This document shows positions 16,992 to 25,626 of a DNA stretch of 64,000 nucleotides, piece by piece. The notes beneath the pieces are model-generated. The model did not search any database and was not told the origin of the DNA. It was given only the letters and a program-made list of their open reading frames with translations. Numbering within the stretch: the stretch's first letter is position 1; each line of letters begins with the position of its first letter. This DNA comes from Chitinimonas arctica (lineage in GTDB: Bacteria > Pseudomonadota > Gammaproteobacteria > Burkholderiales > Chitinimonadaceae): NCBI RefSeq assembly GCF_007431345.1, contig NZ_CP041730.1, positions 4,464,001 to 4,528,000 on the forward strand. The letters run 5' to 3'. The translations under genes and the position numbers were made by a program.

Positions 16992-17843
16992 ATGACGACC
17001 CCTCGCCTTGCCCATGTCCTGGTCGGCCGAGACAGCGGCGTGTATCGCATGGCCTATCGCGAGTGGGGTGATCCGGGCAATGGCCACGTACTGGTCTGCG
17101 CGCATGGCTTGACCCGCAACGGTCGCGACTTTGAATACCTGGCGTCGTGCCTGGCCCGGGACTATCGCGTGGTGGCGCCCGATATCGTTGGCCGTGGCGA
17201 AAGCGATTGGCTGCATGAGCCGGGCGGCTACCAGTTGCCGCTCTATGTGCAGGATATGCTGGTGTTGATCGCCCGCCTGAACACCGCCGATGTGTCCTGG
17301 CTGGGAACATCGATGGGCGGTTTGATCGGCATGCTGCTGGCCGCCTTGCCCGGTACCCCCATTCGCAAGTTGATATTGAATGATGTGGGACCGGTATTGT
17401 CCGCCGGCGCGCTGGCGCGGATCGGCGAATATGTCGGCAAGGCGCCGCTGTTTGCCAGCCGCGAAGCGGCGGAGGCCTATATCCGTGCGGTGTCCGCTCC
17501 CTTCGGGCCGCATGACGACGCCCAATGGGCATTTCTGACCGATGTCATGCTGCGCGCGGATGCAAATGGCTGGCGACTGAATTATGATCCTGGCATAGCC
17601 GTGCCTTTCCAGTCCGCCGTGACGGGAGAGGACATGAACCTCTGGCCGTATTACCAGCGTATCGCCTGCCCGGTATTGCTGACGCGCGGCGCGCAATCGG
17701 ATTTGTTGAGCGTGGAAACCGCCTGCGCCATGAGCGAGCAGGGCCCGCAGGCGAACTGGGTGGATTTCGAGGGAGTAGGGCATGCGCCTACTTTTCTGCA
17801 TGCCGGCCAGGTAGCGGCGGTGGACGATTTTCTGCGGATATGA
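16992..17843 (+). CDS. Alpha/beta hydrolase
   Basis: The 283-residue protein is a typical alpha/beta hydrolase with the oxyanion-loop motif AHGLTRNGRD and the nucleophile elbow GTSMG. The inferred triad is Ser107, Asp237 (RGAQSDLLS) and His264 (GVGHAP). The length and lack of signal peptide suggest a cytoplasmic esterase, lactonase or C-C hydrolase; the substrate is unknown. GGAG precedes the ATG. It begins a run of three same-strand genes with 24-25 bp gaps, so it is probably co-transcribed with the solute-binding protein and the 485-residue protein. Confidence 0.9.
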   Translation: MTTPRLAHVLVGRDSGVYRMAYREWGDPGNGHVLVCAHGLTRNGRDFEYLASCLARDYRVVAPDIVGRGESDWLHEPGGYQLPLYVQDMLVLIARLNTADVSWLGTSMGGLIGMLLAALPGTPIRKLILNDVGPVLSAGALARIGEYVGKAPLFASREAAEAYIRAVSAPFGPHDDAQWAFLTDVMLRADANGWRLNYDPGIAVPFQSAVTGEDMNLWPYYQRIACPVLLTRGAQSDLLSVETACAMSEQGPQANWVDFEGVGHAPTFLHAGQVAAVDDFLRI

Positions 17844-17868
17844 ACTGATCCCGGATGGGTTTGAAGCA

Positions 17869-18639
17869 ATGCGCCGCTTGTTGATCCTGCTGGCACTTTT
17901 CCCCGGCTTGCTTGCCGCGGCCGAGCCGGACAAATTGGTGTTCGCCCTGCGGCCCTTGCCACCCTATATGGAAGTGACGCCAAACGGCTATGGCGGCTCG
18001 CATGTCGAGATAGTGCAGCGCTTGGCGGATCGCCTGAAAGTCAGGCTGGAAATCGTGGAGTGCCCGCTCGTGCGTTGCCTGCGCATGCTGCAGGACGGCA
18101 GTGTGGATATCACCATGGGCTTGGCGCCCACGGAGGAGCGATCGGCTTTTTTACTATTTCTGCAGCCACCGTACGCGGCTGGTTCGCCCACCTACTTTTA
18201 TCTGCGCAGCAGCGAGACCCGCCGGCTGCGCGGTTACCAGGATTTGGCCGGTTTTCGGATCGGTACCATTCGCGGCTTGCGCTATTTCGACGAATTCGAC
18301 ACCGATACGCAATTGAACAAGGAAGAAGTGCCGGATCTGGAAACCAACTTCCGCAAACTGGTCGCCGGGCGTATCGACGTGGTGCCGGTGGGCGCCAATG
18401 TGGCGGCCGCCATGCTGCAGGACGGCCAATTCATCGGCCGGGTCAAGCCGGCCGAGTGGGTACGGCCCAATAAGATCATGCGCTATATGTCGCTCGCGCG
18501 CGGGTCGCCCTGGGTAGCCAAGGTGGCGCAATTGGAAGCTGCATTGGCGGCCATGGTCGATGCGGGGGAGACGCGAACTATTCTTGAGCGTTACGAGTCT
18601 GCCTTCGACGCTGCCTGCCGCAAGGCGAACCGCTGTTGA
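17869..18639 (+). CDS. Periplasmic solute-binding protein family 3 (SBP_bac_3-like)
   Basis: The 256-residue protein has a signal peptide (MRRLLILLALFPGLLAAAE, cleaved near residue 18). It then has the bilobed binding-protein pattern: LRPLPPYM, GGSHVEIVQRLADRL, DITMGLAPTEER, DLAGFRIGTIRGL and a C-terminal helix. Such proteins bind amino acids or similar small solutes in the periplasm. No ABC permease or ATPase gene is adjacent, so it may be an orphan receptor or serve a distant transporter. A second protein of similar type lies at 41135. The signal peptide and fold are clear; the ligand is unknown. Confidence 0.85.
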   Translation: MRRLLILLALFPGLLAAAEPDKLVFALRPLPPYMEVTPNGYGGSHVEIVQRLADRLKVRLEIVECPLVRCLRMLQDGSVDITMGLAPTEERSAFLLFLQPPYAAGSPTYFYLRSSETRRLRGYQDLAGFRIGTIRGLRYFDEFDTDTQLNKEEVPDLETNFRKLVAGRIDVVPVGANVAAAMLQDGQFIGRVKPAEWVRPNKIMRYMSLARGSPWVAKVAQLEAALAAMVDAGETRTILERYESAFDAACRKANRC

Positions 18640-18663
18640 TGGATTCTGCTGAGGTTTTTTTTC

Positions 18664-20121
18664 ATGTTTGATCGTATTTTACCCGTATTCCACTCCGACA
18701 CCCCGGTCAAGGCGGTGCGCGCGGTGATCGACAGGCTGGCCGGCCAGCCCATGATTACTGCTTTGGACGCCCTGTACGCGGCTTTGCGGGAGGGCTTGGC
18801 GGGTTCGCCGACGGCATCCGCGGCGCGGCGCTTGATCGATGTCGTGGCCCCCGCCGCGCTGGAGTGGGCCGACCGTGCCTTGGCCGAACTGGCCACCGGC
18901 ACCGACAACCCGGTACGGCGCGATATGAACGGCAAGCGCCTGGCGCTGCTGGCCGATCAGCTGGCGAATGCCTGCTATATCGAGGCATTGCGCGAGTCCG
19001 CCTTATTGCAAAAAGGCGGCGGACGGACGGGTGATCTGGCCGAATGGGCCAGCCTGCACTTCCGTTGGCTGGGATACGCGCACACCGCGCATGCCCTGCT
19101 GGATAGCCGGCGCGCCCATATCCAGTGGGAAGTCCCGGTCAGCCTGTTCCTTGCCTTGGTGCGCCACGGCGTGTTGCCGGCGGAGGAGCAGACCACCGCC
19201 GCCGAGCCGGCGCTGTCGCTGGCGTATCTACTGCTGAGCCACGATGCTTTTCCGGCCGTCGAGCCCAAGGAGGTGGCGGTGGTGGCGCGCAGTTGCCGGG
19301 AACTGGCTTCGTCGCTGCGGCTGGCGGCGGATTTTCACCGGGACACGCCGCTGGTCATGGACGCCGAGGCGAACGAGGCCAGCCGCATAGTGGGCTGGGG
19401 TGGGCCTGGGCGCGCCGCGCCGGCCCTTTGTTATGGCCTGGATGAGCCGGCACGCTTGGCGCGCCTGAGGGCGGCGGGTATCGATGCGGAGGATCTGCCG
19501 CCTCCGATGCTGCCCAAGCCGCCAACGGCCGATCAGCTGGAACGGTTGGCGGCGAACTGGCTGGAGCGGCGCGGCCGCTGCCGCAACCCGGTGGCCGTCC
19601 GCCTGGGCAGTGCCCGCGCGGCCTTCGATTTCCTCCGCATTCGCGGTTTATTGGGACAAAAGAGCGAACGCCTTCCCACCAACGATCCCTATATGCGCCA
19701 GGCGCAGATCGAAGATGTCGATGAGTCGGGCGTCAGTATGTTGTTGCCCGGCGATAGCCAGCCCTTGCTGGCTTCCGGCCTGGTGGCGCTCAATTTCGCC
19801 GAGCGCGGCTGGTGGCTGGCAAAGCCCGTCCGCTTACTGCCGGAACCCGACGGCCGGCTTTTCATGACCGCGCGCTGGCTGGGGCAGGAAGCGGAAGCGA
19901 TACGCTTGACGCCGACCACCGGCGACGGCCAGCGCGCGCTATATCTGAAGCCGGGACCGGCCAACGATTACCAGGCGGGCGTGCTGCTCGACCATGCCTG
20001 GCTGGCCGCCGGACTGGCTTGCCGCGCCGATCTGGATGAGGTATCGCTGACCTTGGTCCCCGGCGAGCCCGAGCAGCTGGGGCCGGCGTTGTGGTGCTAC
20101 CGCTGCCGGCAGGTACAGTAG
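18664..20121 (+). CDS. Unknown 485-residue protein
   Basis: The protein of 485 residues has no signal peptide. The N-terminal 300 residues are mostly helical (for example AARRLIDVVAPAALEWADRA and LADQLANACYIEALRESALL) and carry an aromatic Trp/Arg-rich stretch. The C-terminal 150 residues are beta-rich. The segment QIEDVDESGVSMLLPGDS followed by LVALNF weakly recalls a PilZ-like barrel, but the RxxxR motif that PilZ uses to bind cyclic-di-GMP is not evident. It ends the probable operon with the hydrolase and the binding protein. A regulatory or scaffold role is only a guess. Confidence 0.75.
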   Translation: MFDRILPVFHSDTPVKAVRAVIDRLAGQPMITALDALYAALREGLAGSPTASAARRLIDVVAPAALEWADRALAELATGTDNPVRRDMNGKRLALLADQLANACYIEALRESALLQKGGGRTGDLAEWASLHFRWLGYAHTAHALLDSRRAHIQWEVPVSLFLALVRHGVLPAEEQTTAAEPALSLAYLLLSHDAFPAVEPKEVAVVARSCRELASSLRLAADFHRDTPLVMDAEANEASRIVGWGGPGRAAPALCYGLDEPARLARLRAAGIDAEDLPPPMLPKPPTADQLERLAANWLERRGRCRNPVAVRLGSARAAFDFLRIRGLLGQKSERLPTNDPYMRQAQIEDVDESGVSMLLPGDSQPLLASGLVALNFAERGWWLAKPVRLLPEPDGRLFMTARWLGQEAEAIRLTPTTGDGQRALYLKPGPANDYQAGVLLDHAWLAAGLACRADLDEVSLTLVPGEPEQLGPALWCYRCRQVQ

Positions 20122-20136
20122 TAGCGGGCTGCATGC

Positions 20137-20757
20137 TCAGGGCTGCCGGGCGAGTGCTTCGGCTTTCAGTTTCGCCACCGCATCCCCTTGCCGCGCCGCT
20201 GCGATATACCAGCTCAAGGCTTGAGCGCGGTTGGCGGCAACACCGTCGCCGTGTTCGTACATGGAGGCAATCAGGTATTGCGCCGCCATATCGCCGCCCT
20301 CCGCGGCCTTTTCATACCATTTGGCGGCCAGCCGGAAATCCTTGGCGATGCCCCTGCCTAAAAAATACTGCGTGCCCAGCGACAGCTGCGCCTGGGTGTG
20401 TCCCTGCTCGGCCGCGACCTGAAACCAGTGGGTGGCGAGGGGCTGCGAGGTGGGCGTACCTTCGCCGTGCTCATAAGCCAGCCCCAGCGCGTAGGCTGCA
20501 TTCATCACCTTGCCGGCAGCGGCTTTTTCCAGCCATGGCAGCCAATCGACGTCATCCTCGCCGGCCTCGCCCCGTTTCAGCATCATGGCGTAGTTGAATT
20601 GCGCCAAAGCGTTGCCGCGCTCGGCCAGCGCACGGTATTCGCGCAGCGCCCGGGGATGGTCGCCTTTGCCGTAGGCGGCAAAGGCGCCGTCAAGATCGCT
20701 GGCTTGCGAGGCGCATAGGCACAGTGCCAGGACAATGTGGGGGAGGCGCAGGGGCAT
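20137..20757 (-). CDS. Sel1-repeat (TPR-like) periplasmic protein
   Basis: The 206-residue protein has a short signal peptide (MPLRLPHIVLALCLCASQA). It then has four to five Sel1-like repeats of about 36 residues with the usual A-x-Y-x-L-G-x-x-Y-x-x-G-x-G pattern, for example AAYALGLAYEHGEGT and AQLSLGTQYFLGRGI. Sel1 repeats form superhelices that bind other proteins, often in signalling or cell-wall assembly. The gene is convergent with the 485-residue gene (15 bp between stops). No partner can be named. Confidence 0.88.
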   Translation of the reverse strand: MPLRLPHIVLALCLCASQASDLDGAFAAYGKGDHPRALREYRALAERGNALAQFNYAMMLKRGEAGEDDVDWLPWLEKAAAGKVMNAAYALGLAYEHGEGTPTSQPLATHWFQVAAEQGHTQAQLSLGTQYFLGRGIAKDFRLAAKWYEKAAEGGDMAAQYLIASMYEHGDGVAANRAQALSWYIAAARQGDAVAKLKAEALARQP

Positions 20758-20875
20758 GTTCAGGGCTTCGCTGGTGGAGATGACCCTTGGTCGTGCGGCA
20801 CTGGCTAATTCTTGCGTTGCGCGTACGACCCAGACTTCAGCTTAGACCTTTTGAAAGCCGTGAAAAGCGCATAAA

Positions 20876-20900
20876 AAAACCGCTCACGAGGAGCGGTTTT
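20876..20900 (-). terminator. Bidirectional terminator of the second DEAD-box helicase
   Basis: A perfect 10-bp stem AAAACCGCTC / GAGCGGTTTT (20876-20885 with 20891-20900) closes a 5-nt loop. On the minus strand it is followed by a run of seven T. It lies 23 bp past the helicase stop codon. Confidence 0.9.
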
Positions 20901-20923
20901 CCAATCAAGCGCGGCTGGACGCT

Positions 20924-22642
20924 TTATTCAAAATCACGGTTGCTGAACGACGGGCGACCGGTGGGGCGCTTGGCGCCGGCGCTGGTGTTGCCGCGGTTGT
21001 CGCCGCCGCCGGTGCCACGGCTGAAGCGCTGGCCATTGCCGTTGGCATTACCTTGTGGCGGACGGTTGCCACCTGGCTTGCGATTGCCGTTGTCGAACGG
21101 GCTATGCAAGGTCAGGCGCGGCTGTTCGGCGTAGACGGTAGCGTCCGATTCCAGGCCCTTGAAGTTGCCGTTGCGCTCTTGGCGCGGTGCTGCCGGACGG
21201 TCGCCATAAGGCTTGCGATCGGCACCGAAGCTGCCGGCAGGCTTGCGGTCGGCGTAGGCAGGACGATCGTTCGAATAGGCTGGGCGATCATTCGAATAGG
21301 CCGGACGATCGTTCGAGTAAGCAGGGCGGTCGCCGCCGGTGCGGTCGCCGAAAGGCTTGCGGTCGCCGTAGCTGCCGGCCGGCTTGCGTTCGTCGAAGCG
21401 CTTGCTGTCGCGCGGCTTGTCGCCGAACTTGCGGCCACCGTCACGCTTGTCGCCGAAGCGGCTGGCGCCACCACCGTGACCGGCGCGTGGTTCGAAGCGG
21501 GCTTCCAGGCCTTCCAGGTGGGAAGAGACCAGCTTGCGGCCGATGAACTTCTCGATGCGGCGCAGGGCTGGCACTTCATGCTTGGCGGCGAAGGAGATGG
21601 CGATGCCATCGCGACCGGCACGGCCGGTACGGCCGATACGGTGCACATAGTCTTCGGCGAACTTGGGCAGGTCGAAGTTCACCACGTGGGTGATGCCGGC
21701 CACGTCGATACCGCGAGCGGCGACGTCGGTGGCGACCAGCACATCGACTTCGCCGGTCTTCAGGCGGGCCAGGGTGCGGGTGCGCTCACGCTGCGGCATG
21801 TCGCCATGCAGCGCGGCAGCGCGCTTGCCTTGACCCAGCAGGCGGTCGGCCAGATCGGCGGCGTCCAGCTTGGTGGCGATAAAGATAATGGCTTGGCCGA
21901 CGGCTTCGTCTTCCAGGATGCGGTCCAGCAGCTTGGCCTTGTGGGTGATGTCGTCGGCGTAGTGCAGCTTTTCGGCAATCTGTTCCTGGCGACGGGCCGG
22001 TGCGGCGATCTCGATGCGCTCCGGGTTGGTCAGCAGCGATTGCGCGATGGTGGCGATATCGCCATCCAGCGTGGCCGAGAACAGCGCGGTAACGCGTTCC
22101 TTCGGCAGCTTGGTCGCGATATGGGCGATATCGTCACGGAAGCCCAGGTCCAGCATGCGGTCGGCTTCGTCCAGGACCAGCATTTCAAGGCGACCCAGAT
22201 CGATACGGCCGCGATTCATCAGGTCGATCAGGCGGCCAGGGGTGGCGACCAGGATTTCTACCGGGCTCGACAGCAGTTTGATCTGCAGCGGGTAAGGCAT
22301 GCCGCCGACAACGCTGACGACCTTGGCGTGGCGCAGTTGCTTACCATAGGTTTCGGCGGCGGCCTTGATCTGGGCGGCCAGTTCACGGGTAGGGGACAAC
22401 ACCAGGATGCGGGGGCCGCGGCCTGGCTTTTCGGTTTTTTCGGTCAGGAAGTTCAGGGCCGGCAGCATAAAGGCGGCGGTCTTGCCGGTACCGGTGGCGG
22501 CCGAAGCCATGACGTCGCGGCGGGCCATCAGCAGGGGAATGGCGGCGGCTTGAATCGGGGTCGGCGAGGTGTAGCCGGAGGTGATCAGCGTGTCGAGAAT
22601 AGGCTGAGCAAGGCCGAGATCGGCGAAAGTGACTTGTGTCAA
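20924..22642 (-). CDS. DEAD-box RNA helicase with long repeat-rich C-terminal tail (TTG start)
   Basis: The 572-residue protein has a complete DEAD-box core in residues 1-370: SAATGTGKTAAF, PTRELAAQI, TPGRLIDL, DEAD, SAT, then VATDVAARGIDVAG and HRIGRTGRAG. A 200-residue disordered tail is rich in Arg, Gly, Asp and Asn with near-identical repeats DRPAYSN. The start is a TTG at 22642, supported by AGGAAA about 5 nt upstream. The long leader upstream is typical of cold-inducible helicases. It is one of three DEAD-box helicases in the window. The exact subfamily (RhlE or a SrmB/DbpA-like paralogue) cannot be fixed by eye. Confidence 0.9.
   Translation of the reverse strand: MTQVTFADLGLAQPILDTLITSGYTSPTPIQAAAIPLLMARRDVMASAATGTGKTAAFMLPALNFLTEKTEKPGRGPRILVLSPTRELAAQIKAAAETYGKQLRHAKVVSVVGGMPYPLQIKLLSSPVEILVATPGRLIDLMNRGRIDLGRLEMLVLDEADRMLDLGFRDDIAHIATKLPKERVTALFSATLDGDIATIAQSLLTNPERIEIAAPARRQEQIAEKLHYADDITHKAKLLDRILEDEAVGQAIIFIATKLDAADLADRLLGQGKRAAALHGDMPQRERTRTLARLKTGEVDVLVATDVAARGIDVAGITHVVNFDLPKFAEDYVHRIGRTGRAGRDGIAISFAAKHEVPALRRIEKFIGRKLVSSHLEGLEARFEPRAGHGGGASRFGDKRDGGRKFGDKPRDSKRFDERKPAGSYGDRKPFGDRTGGDRPAYSNDRPAYSNDRPAYSNDRPAYADRKPAGSFGADRKPYGDRPAAPRQERNGNFKGLESDATVYAEQPRLTLHSPFDNGNRKPGGNRPPQGNANGNGQRFSRGTGGGDNRGNTSAGAKRPTGRPSFSNRDFE
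21251..21331 (-). repeat. In-frame 21-bp tandem repeats in the helicase tail
   Basis: Four consecutive near-identical 21-bp units encode DRPAYSN, three times exact and the last ending in DRPAYAD. They vary at third codon positions, so they are retained by protein-level selection or by slow divergence. They make a flexible, probably RNA-binding, spacer. Confidence 0.75.
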
Positions 22643-23118
22643 AACGGTTTCCTAGGTGGGTGCCGTCCGGATAGCTGCTATCAGGATGGGCGAACGAACC
22701 CGAGCGTGCCGCCATGACTAACAAAGCCCCGTAAAACTGGGCCGACAGGCAGTCCCGCAGCCGAATAAACGGATGGCGGGAAGCTTGCGACAGGCGAACC
22801 TGTACAGCGCGGCGAGCGCGGATTTCGTCTTTTGGTGCGCCCGAATCATTCGGGCAATAAATGCTGAGATCGGCAAGGCCTGCAAAGCGGGCTGGATATG
22901 CGGATCGGCAGCGCCACATCGACGCTAACCGAAAGTGCGCCAAGACGTTGTAACTGCAACGGCGCGAGAGGTCAGGTATCGATGACGTTGTGCCTGCGAC
23001 AACACAACGGCGCGCATTATGCTGAATACAAAAGAAAAACACAAAGACTTTATGCGGTACGCCTGTGACGGCGTGCTAAAATCGGTGGTTTCCAGAATCG
23101 AACTGACAGGTTTTTACC
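22643..23118. other. Long 5' leaders between divergent helicase and typA
   Basis: This 476-bp gap holds the minus-strand leader of the helicase and the typA promoter. A perfect 8-bp hairpin GCCCGAAT-C-ATTCGGGC lies at 22839-22855. TAAAAT near 23079 could be a typA -10 box. No ORF or known RNA family was seen. Confidence 0.45.
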
Positions 23119-24936
23119 ATGAGCCGCGCTCTACGCAATATCGCCATCATCGCCCACGTTGACCATGGCAAGACTACCCTGGTTGACCAACTGCTGCGCC
23201 AATCCGGCACTTTCCGCGACAACCAGCAAGTGGATGAGCGCGTGATGGATAGCAACGATCTTGAAAAAGAACGCGGCATTACCATTCTGGCCAAGAACAC
23301 CGCCATCGACTTCGAAGGCACCCATATCAATATCGTCGATACCCCCGGCCACGCCGACTTCGGCGGTGAAGTAGAGCGGGTGCTGGGCATGGTTGACGGC
23401 GTGCTGCTGCTGGTGGATGCCGTCGAAGGCCCCATGCCGCAAACGCGTTTCGTGACCAAGAAGGCACTGGCGCTGGGCCTGCGTCCTATCGTCGTGATCA
23501 ACAAGATCGACCGTCCGGGCGCGCGTCCGGATTGGGTGCTGGACCAGACTTTCGATCTGTTCGACAAGCTGGGCGCGTCCGACGAGCAGCTCGATTTCCA
23601 CGTTATCTATGCTTCGGGCCTGAACGGCTTCGCCAAGCTGGATCTGGCGGAAGAGTCGGACAATATGCGTCCGCTGTTCGAAACCGTGCTCAAGCACGTG
23701 CCTTCCCCTCCCGGCAACCCCGATGCGCCGCTGCAATTGCAACTGGCCGCACTCGATTACTCGACCTATACCGGTCGCCTGGGCGTCGGCAAGGTGCTGA
23801 ACGGCCGTATCAAGCCGGGCCAGCAAGTGGTGGTGATGAACCACGCCGACCAGGTGGCCAGCGGCCGTATCAACCAGGTGCTGGGCTTCCAGGGTCTGGA
23901 GCGGGTGCCTGTCGATGAGGCGGTTGCCGGCGATATCATCATTATTTCCGGTCTGGAAGACATCGGTATCGGCGTCACGATCTGCGACAAGGATGCCCCG
24001 GTCGGTCTGCCGGTGCTGGGTGTGGACGAGCCGACGTTGACCATGGACTTTATGGTGAACAGCTCGCCGCTGGCCGGTACCGAAGGCAAGTTCGTCACCA
24101 GCCGCCAGATCCGCGATCGCCTGACCAAGGAATTGCTGACCAACGTGGCGCTGCGCGTGGACGAAACCGAAGATTCGGACATCTTCCGCGTGTCGGGCCG
24201 TGGCGAACTGCACCTGACCATCCTGCTGGAAAGCATGCGCCGTGAAGGCTTCGAAATGGCCGTGGCCAAGCCGCGCGTGGTTTACAAGGAAATCAACGGC
24301 CAGAAGTGCGAGCCGTATGAAAACCTGACCATCGACCTGGAAGATGCCCACCAGGGCGGCGTGATGGAAGAAATCGGCCGCCGTCGTGGCGAGCTGACCA
24401 ATATGGAATCGGACGGCCGTGGCCGTACCCGCCTGGAATACCATATCCCGGCCCGTGGCCTGATCGGCTTCCAGTCCGATTTCATGACCATGACCCGCGG
24501 TACCGGCCTGATGAGCCACGTGTTCGACGACTACGCCCCGGCCAAGCCCGATATGCCCGGCCGCCACAATGGCGTGCTGGTCTCGCAGGACAACGGCGAA
24601 GCCGTGGCCTACGCCCTTTGGAAGCTGGAAGATCGCGGCCGTATGTTCGTTTCGCCAGGCGACAAGCTGTACGAAGGCATGATCATCGGTATCCACAGCC
24701 GCGACAACGACCTGATCGTGAACCCGATCAAGGGTAAGCAGCTGACCAACGTGCGCGCCTCCGGCACCGACGAAGCCGTGCGCCTGACCGCACCGATCAA
24801 GCTGACCCTGGAATCGGCCGTGGAATTCATCGACGACGACGAACTGGTCGAAATCACCCCGGTCAGCATCCGTATCCGCAAGCGTCACCTGAACGAACAT
24901 GATCGTAAGCGTGCGATGCGTTCTACCGAGTCCTGA
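23119..24936 (+). CDS. typA: Ribosome-binding GTPase TypA/BipA
   Basis: The 605-residue protein is a translational GTPase close to EF-G, expected to bind the ribosome and help assembly, particularly at low temperature. The GTPase motifs are intact: G1 AHVDHGKTT (residues 12-20), DTPGHADFGG and NKID. They are followed by domain-2 and EF-G-like C-terminal regions and the BipA-specific segment ending KRHLNEHDRKRA. The length matches E. coli BipA (607). The gene is monocistronic, with a strong terminator 33 bp after the stop. A divergently placed DEAD-box helicase upstream is consistent with a shared role in cold adaptation; this link is inferred. Confidence 0.96.
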   Translation: MSRALRNIAIIAHVDHGKTTLVDQLLRQSGTFRDNQQVDERVMDSNDLEKERGITILAKNTAIDFEGTHINIVDTPGHADFGGEVERVLGMVDGVLLLVDAVEGPMPQTRFVTKKALALGLRPIVVINKIDRPGARPDWVLDQTFDLFDKLGASDEQLDFHVIYASGLNGFAKLDLAEESDNMRPLFETVLKHVPSPPGNPDAPLQLQLAALDYSTYTGRLGVGKVLNGRIKPGQQVVVMNHADQVASGRINQVLGFQGLERVPVDEAVAGDIIIISGLEDIGIGVTICDKDAPVGLPVLGVDEPTLTMDFMVNSSPLAGTEGKFVTSRQIRDRLTKELLTNVALRVDETEDSDIFRVSGRGELHLTILLESMRREGFEMAVAKPRVVYKEINGQKCEPYENLTIDLEDAHQGGVMEEIGRRRGELTNMESDGRGRTRLEYHIPARGLIGFQSDFMTMTRGTGLMSHVFDDYAPAKPDMPGRHNGVLVSQDNGEAVAYALWKLEDRGRMFVSPGDKLYEGMIIGIHSRDNDLIVNPIKGKQLTNVRASGTDEAVRLTAPIKLTLESAVEFIDDDELVEITPVSIRIRKRHLNEHDRKRAMRSTES

Positions 24937-24969
24937 TCCTGGTTTGACGGGATTCGATAGGAAGTAAGC

Positions 24970-24999
24970 AAAAACGGCAGCCGATGGGCTGCCGTTTTT
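24970..24999 (+). terminator. Intrinsic terminator of typA
   Basis: AAAAACGGCAGCC pairs perfectly with GGCTGCCGTTTTT across a GATG loop (24970-24999) with a T-run at its 3' end. Confidence 0.95.
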
Positions 25000-25040
25000 G
25001 TTATACATGGACAATTCGATGGATGGAGGTGCGTAACATC

Positions 25041-25427
25041 ATGACAGCACTTAAATCCAATACGAGAGCCAAGGTTGTTCTGGTCAATGTGGCGCGGGTA
25101 GGGCTTGCGCGTACCAAGCGGCAGGATGTGAAGAGCCTGGCCCTGGGTGTTTGGCACAAAGGTTACACCCCCGATTTGAAGGCGCTAGAAGGCGACTATC
25201 TGAAGGATGTCGGCTATTTACTGGACAGGTTGGCGCGGTTCAATGTGCTTCCGCCTCAGCGTAAGCTGAAGTTGTTTCGCGCTGTTGCCAAGCTGAAGCC
25301 TGGAAAGCAGGCGGATCAGGGGCGAAAATTTCGTGATCGGCTGGCAAGCGAGTGGGGTGCGTCAACGGATTATTCCGCTTTCAAGGACGATTTGCTCCCG
25401 CTGCAGACCAGGCATTTCAAACCATGA
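25041..25427 (+). CDS. Unknown 128-residue basic protein, first gene of an overlapping pair
   Basis: The protein starts MTALKSNTRAKVVLVNVARV and has 128 residues, many of them Lys, Arg and Leu. A helical centre (LEGDYLKDVGYLLDRLARF) and a C-terminal acidic and aromatic end (STDYSAFKDDLLPLQTRHF) are visible. GGAGGT lies 10 nt before the ATG, so this start is preferred over earlier in-frame Met codons. The stop overlaps the start of the next ORF as ATGA. I do not recognise the family. The next ORF resembles the end of a PrlF antitoxin, so this could be a diverged toxin-like or stand-in partner, but no toxin motif is visible. Confidence 0.6.
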   Translation: MTALKSNTRAKVVLVNVARVGLARTKRQDVKSLALGVWHKGYTPDLKALEGDYLKDVGYLLDRLARFNVLPPQRKLKLFRAVAKLKPGKQADQGRKFRDRLASEWGASTDYSAFKDDLLPLQTRHFKP

Positions 25428-25594
25428 GCTATGGATTGCCTCTTCAGGGCTTTTTGGATGTCCTGGCCCAAGACATCGCCAACCATCCCGAGCGGCTACA
25501 TGTGGTGGACGGCACCTTGCTGCGGCGGATTGAGGCCCTGGTTGGTGGCGTTGATCTTGATCTTGATGCTCCGCTATCGCCAGACGACGAGTAA
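25424..25594 (+). pseudogene. PrlF-like antitoxin C-terminal remnant
   Basis: This 56-residue ORF (MSYGLPLQGFLDVLAQDI at its start and DLDLDAPLSPDDE at its end) matches the C-terminal half of PrlF/SohA antitoxins. The E. coli protein ends with AFLRFLDADIQNNPQ and IDDEIGDDE in the same order. The N-terminal AbrB-type DNA-binding domain (about 60 residues) is missing. The frame starts within the stop of the preceding gene (ATGA), so it could still be translated by coupling. It is best read as a truncated remnant or an unusual short form. The YhaV partner toxin is not present nearby. Confidence 0.55.
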
Positions 25595-25626
25595 ATGGAG
25601 CGCATTGTCCCCTTTGACCGTCCGCT

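Noticed and set aside
21251..21331. Possible CRISPR-like repeats
   Set aside because: The units are contiguous, in-frame and encode the same heptapeptide; there are no spacers.
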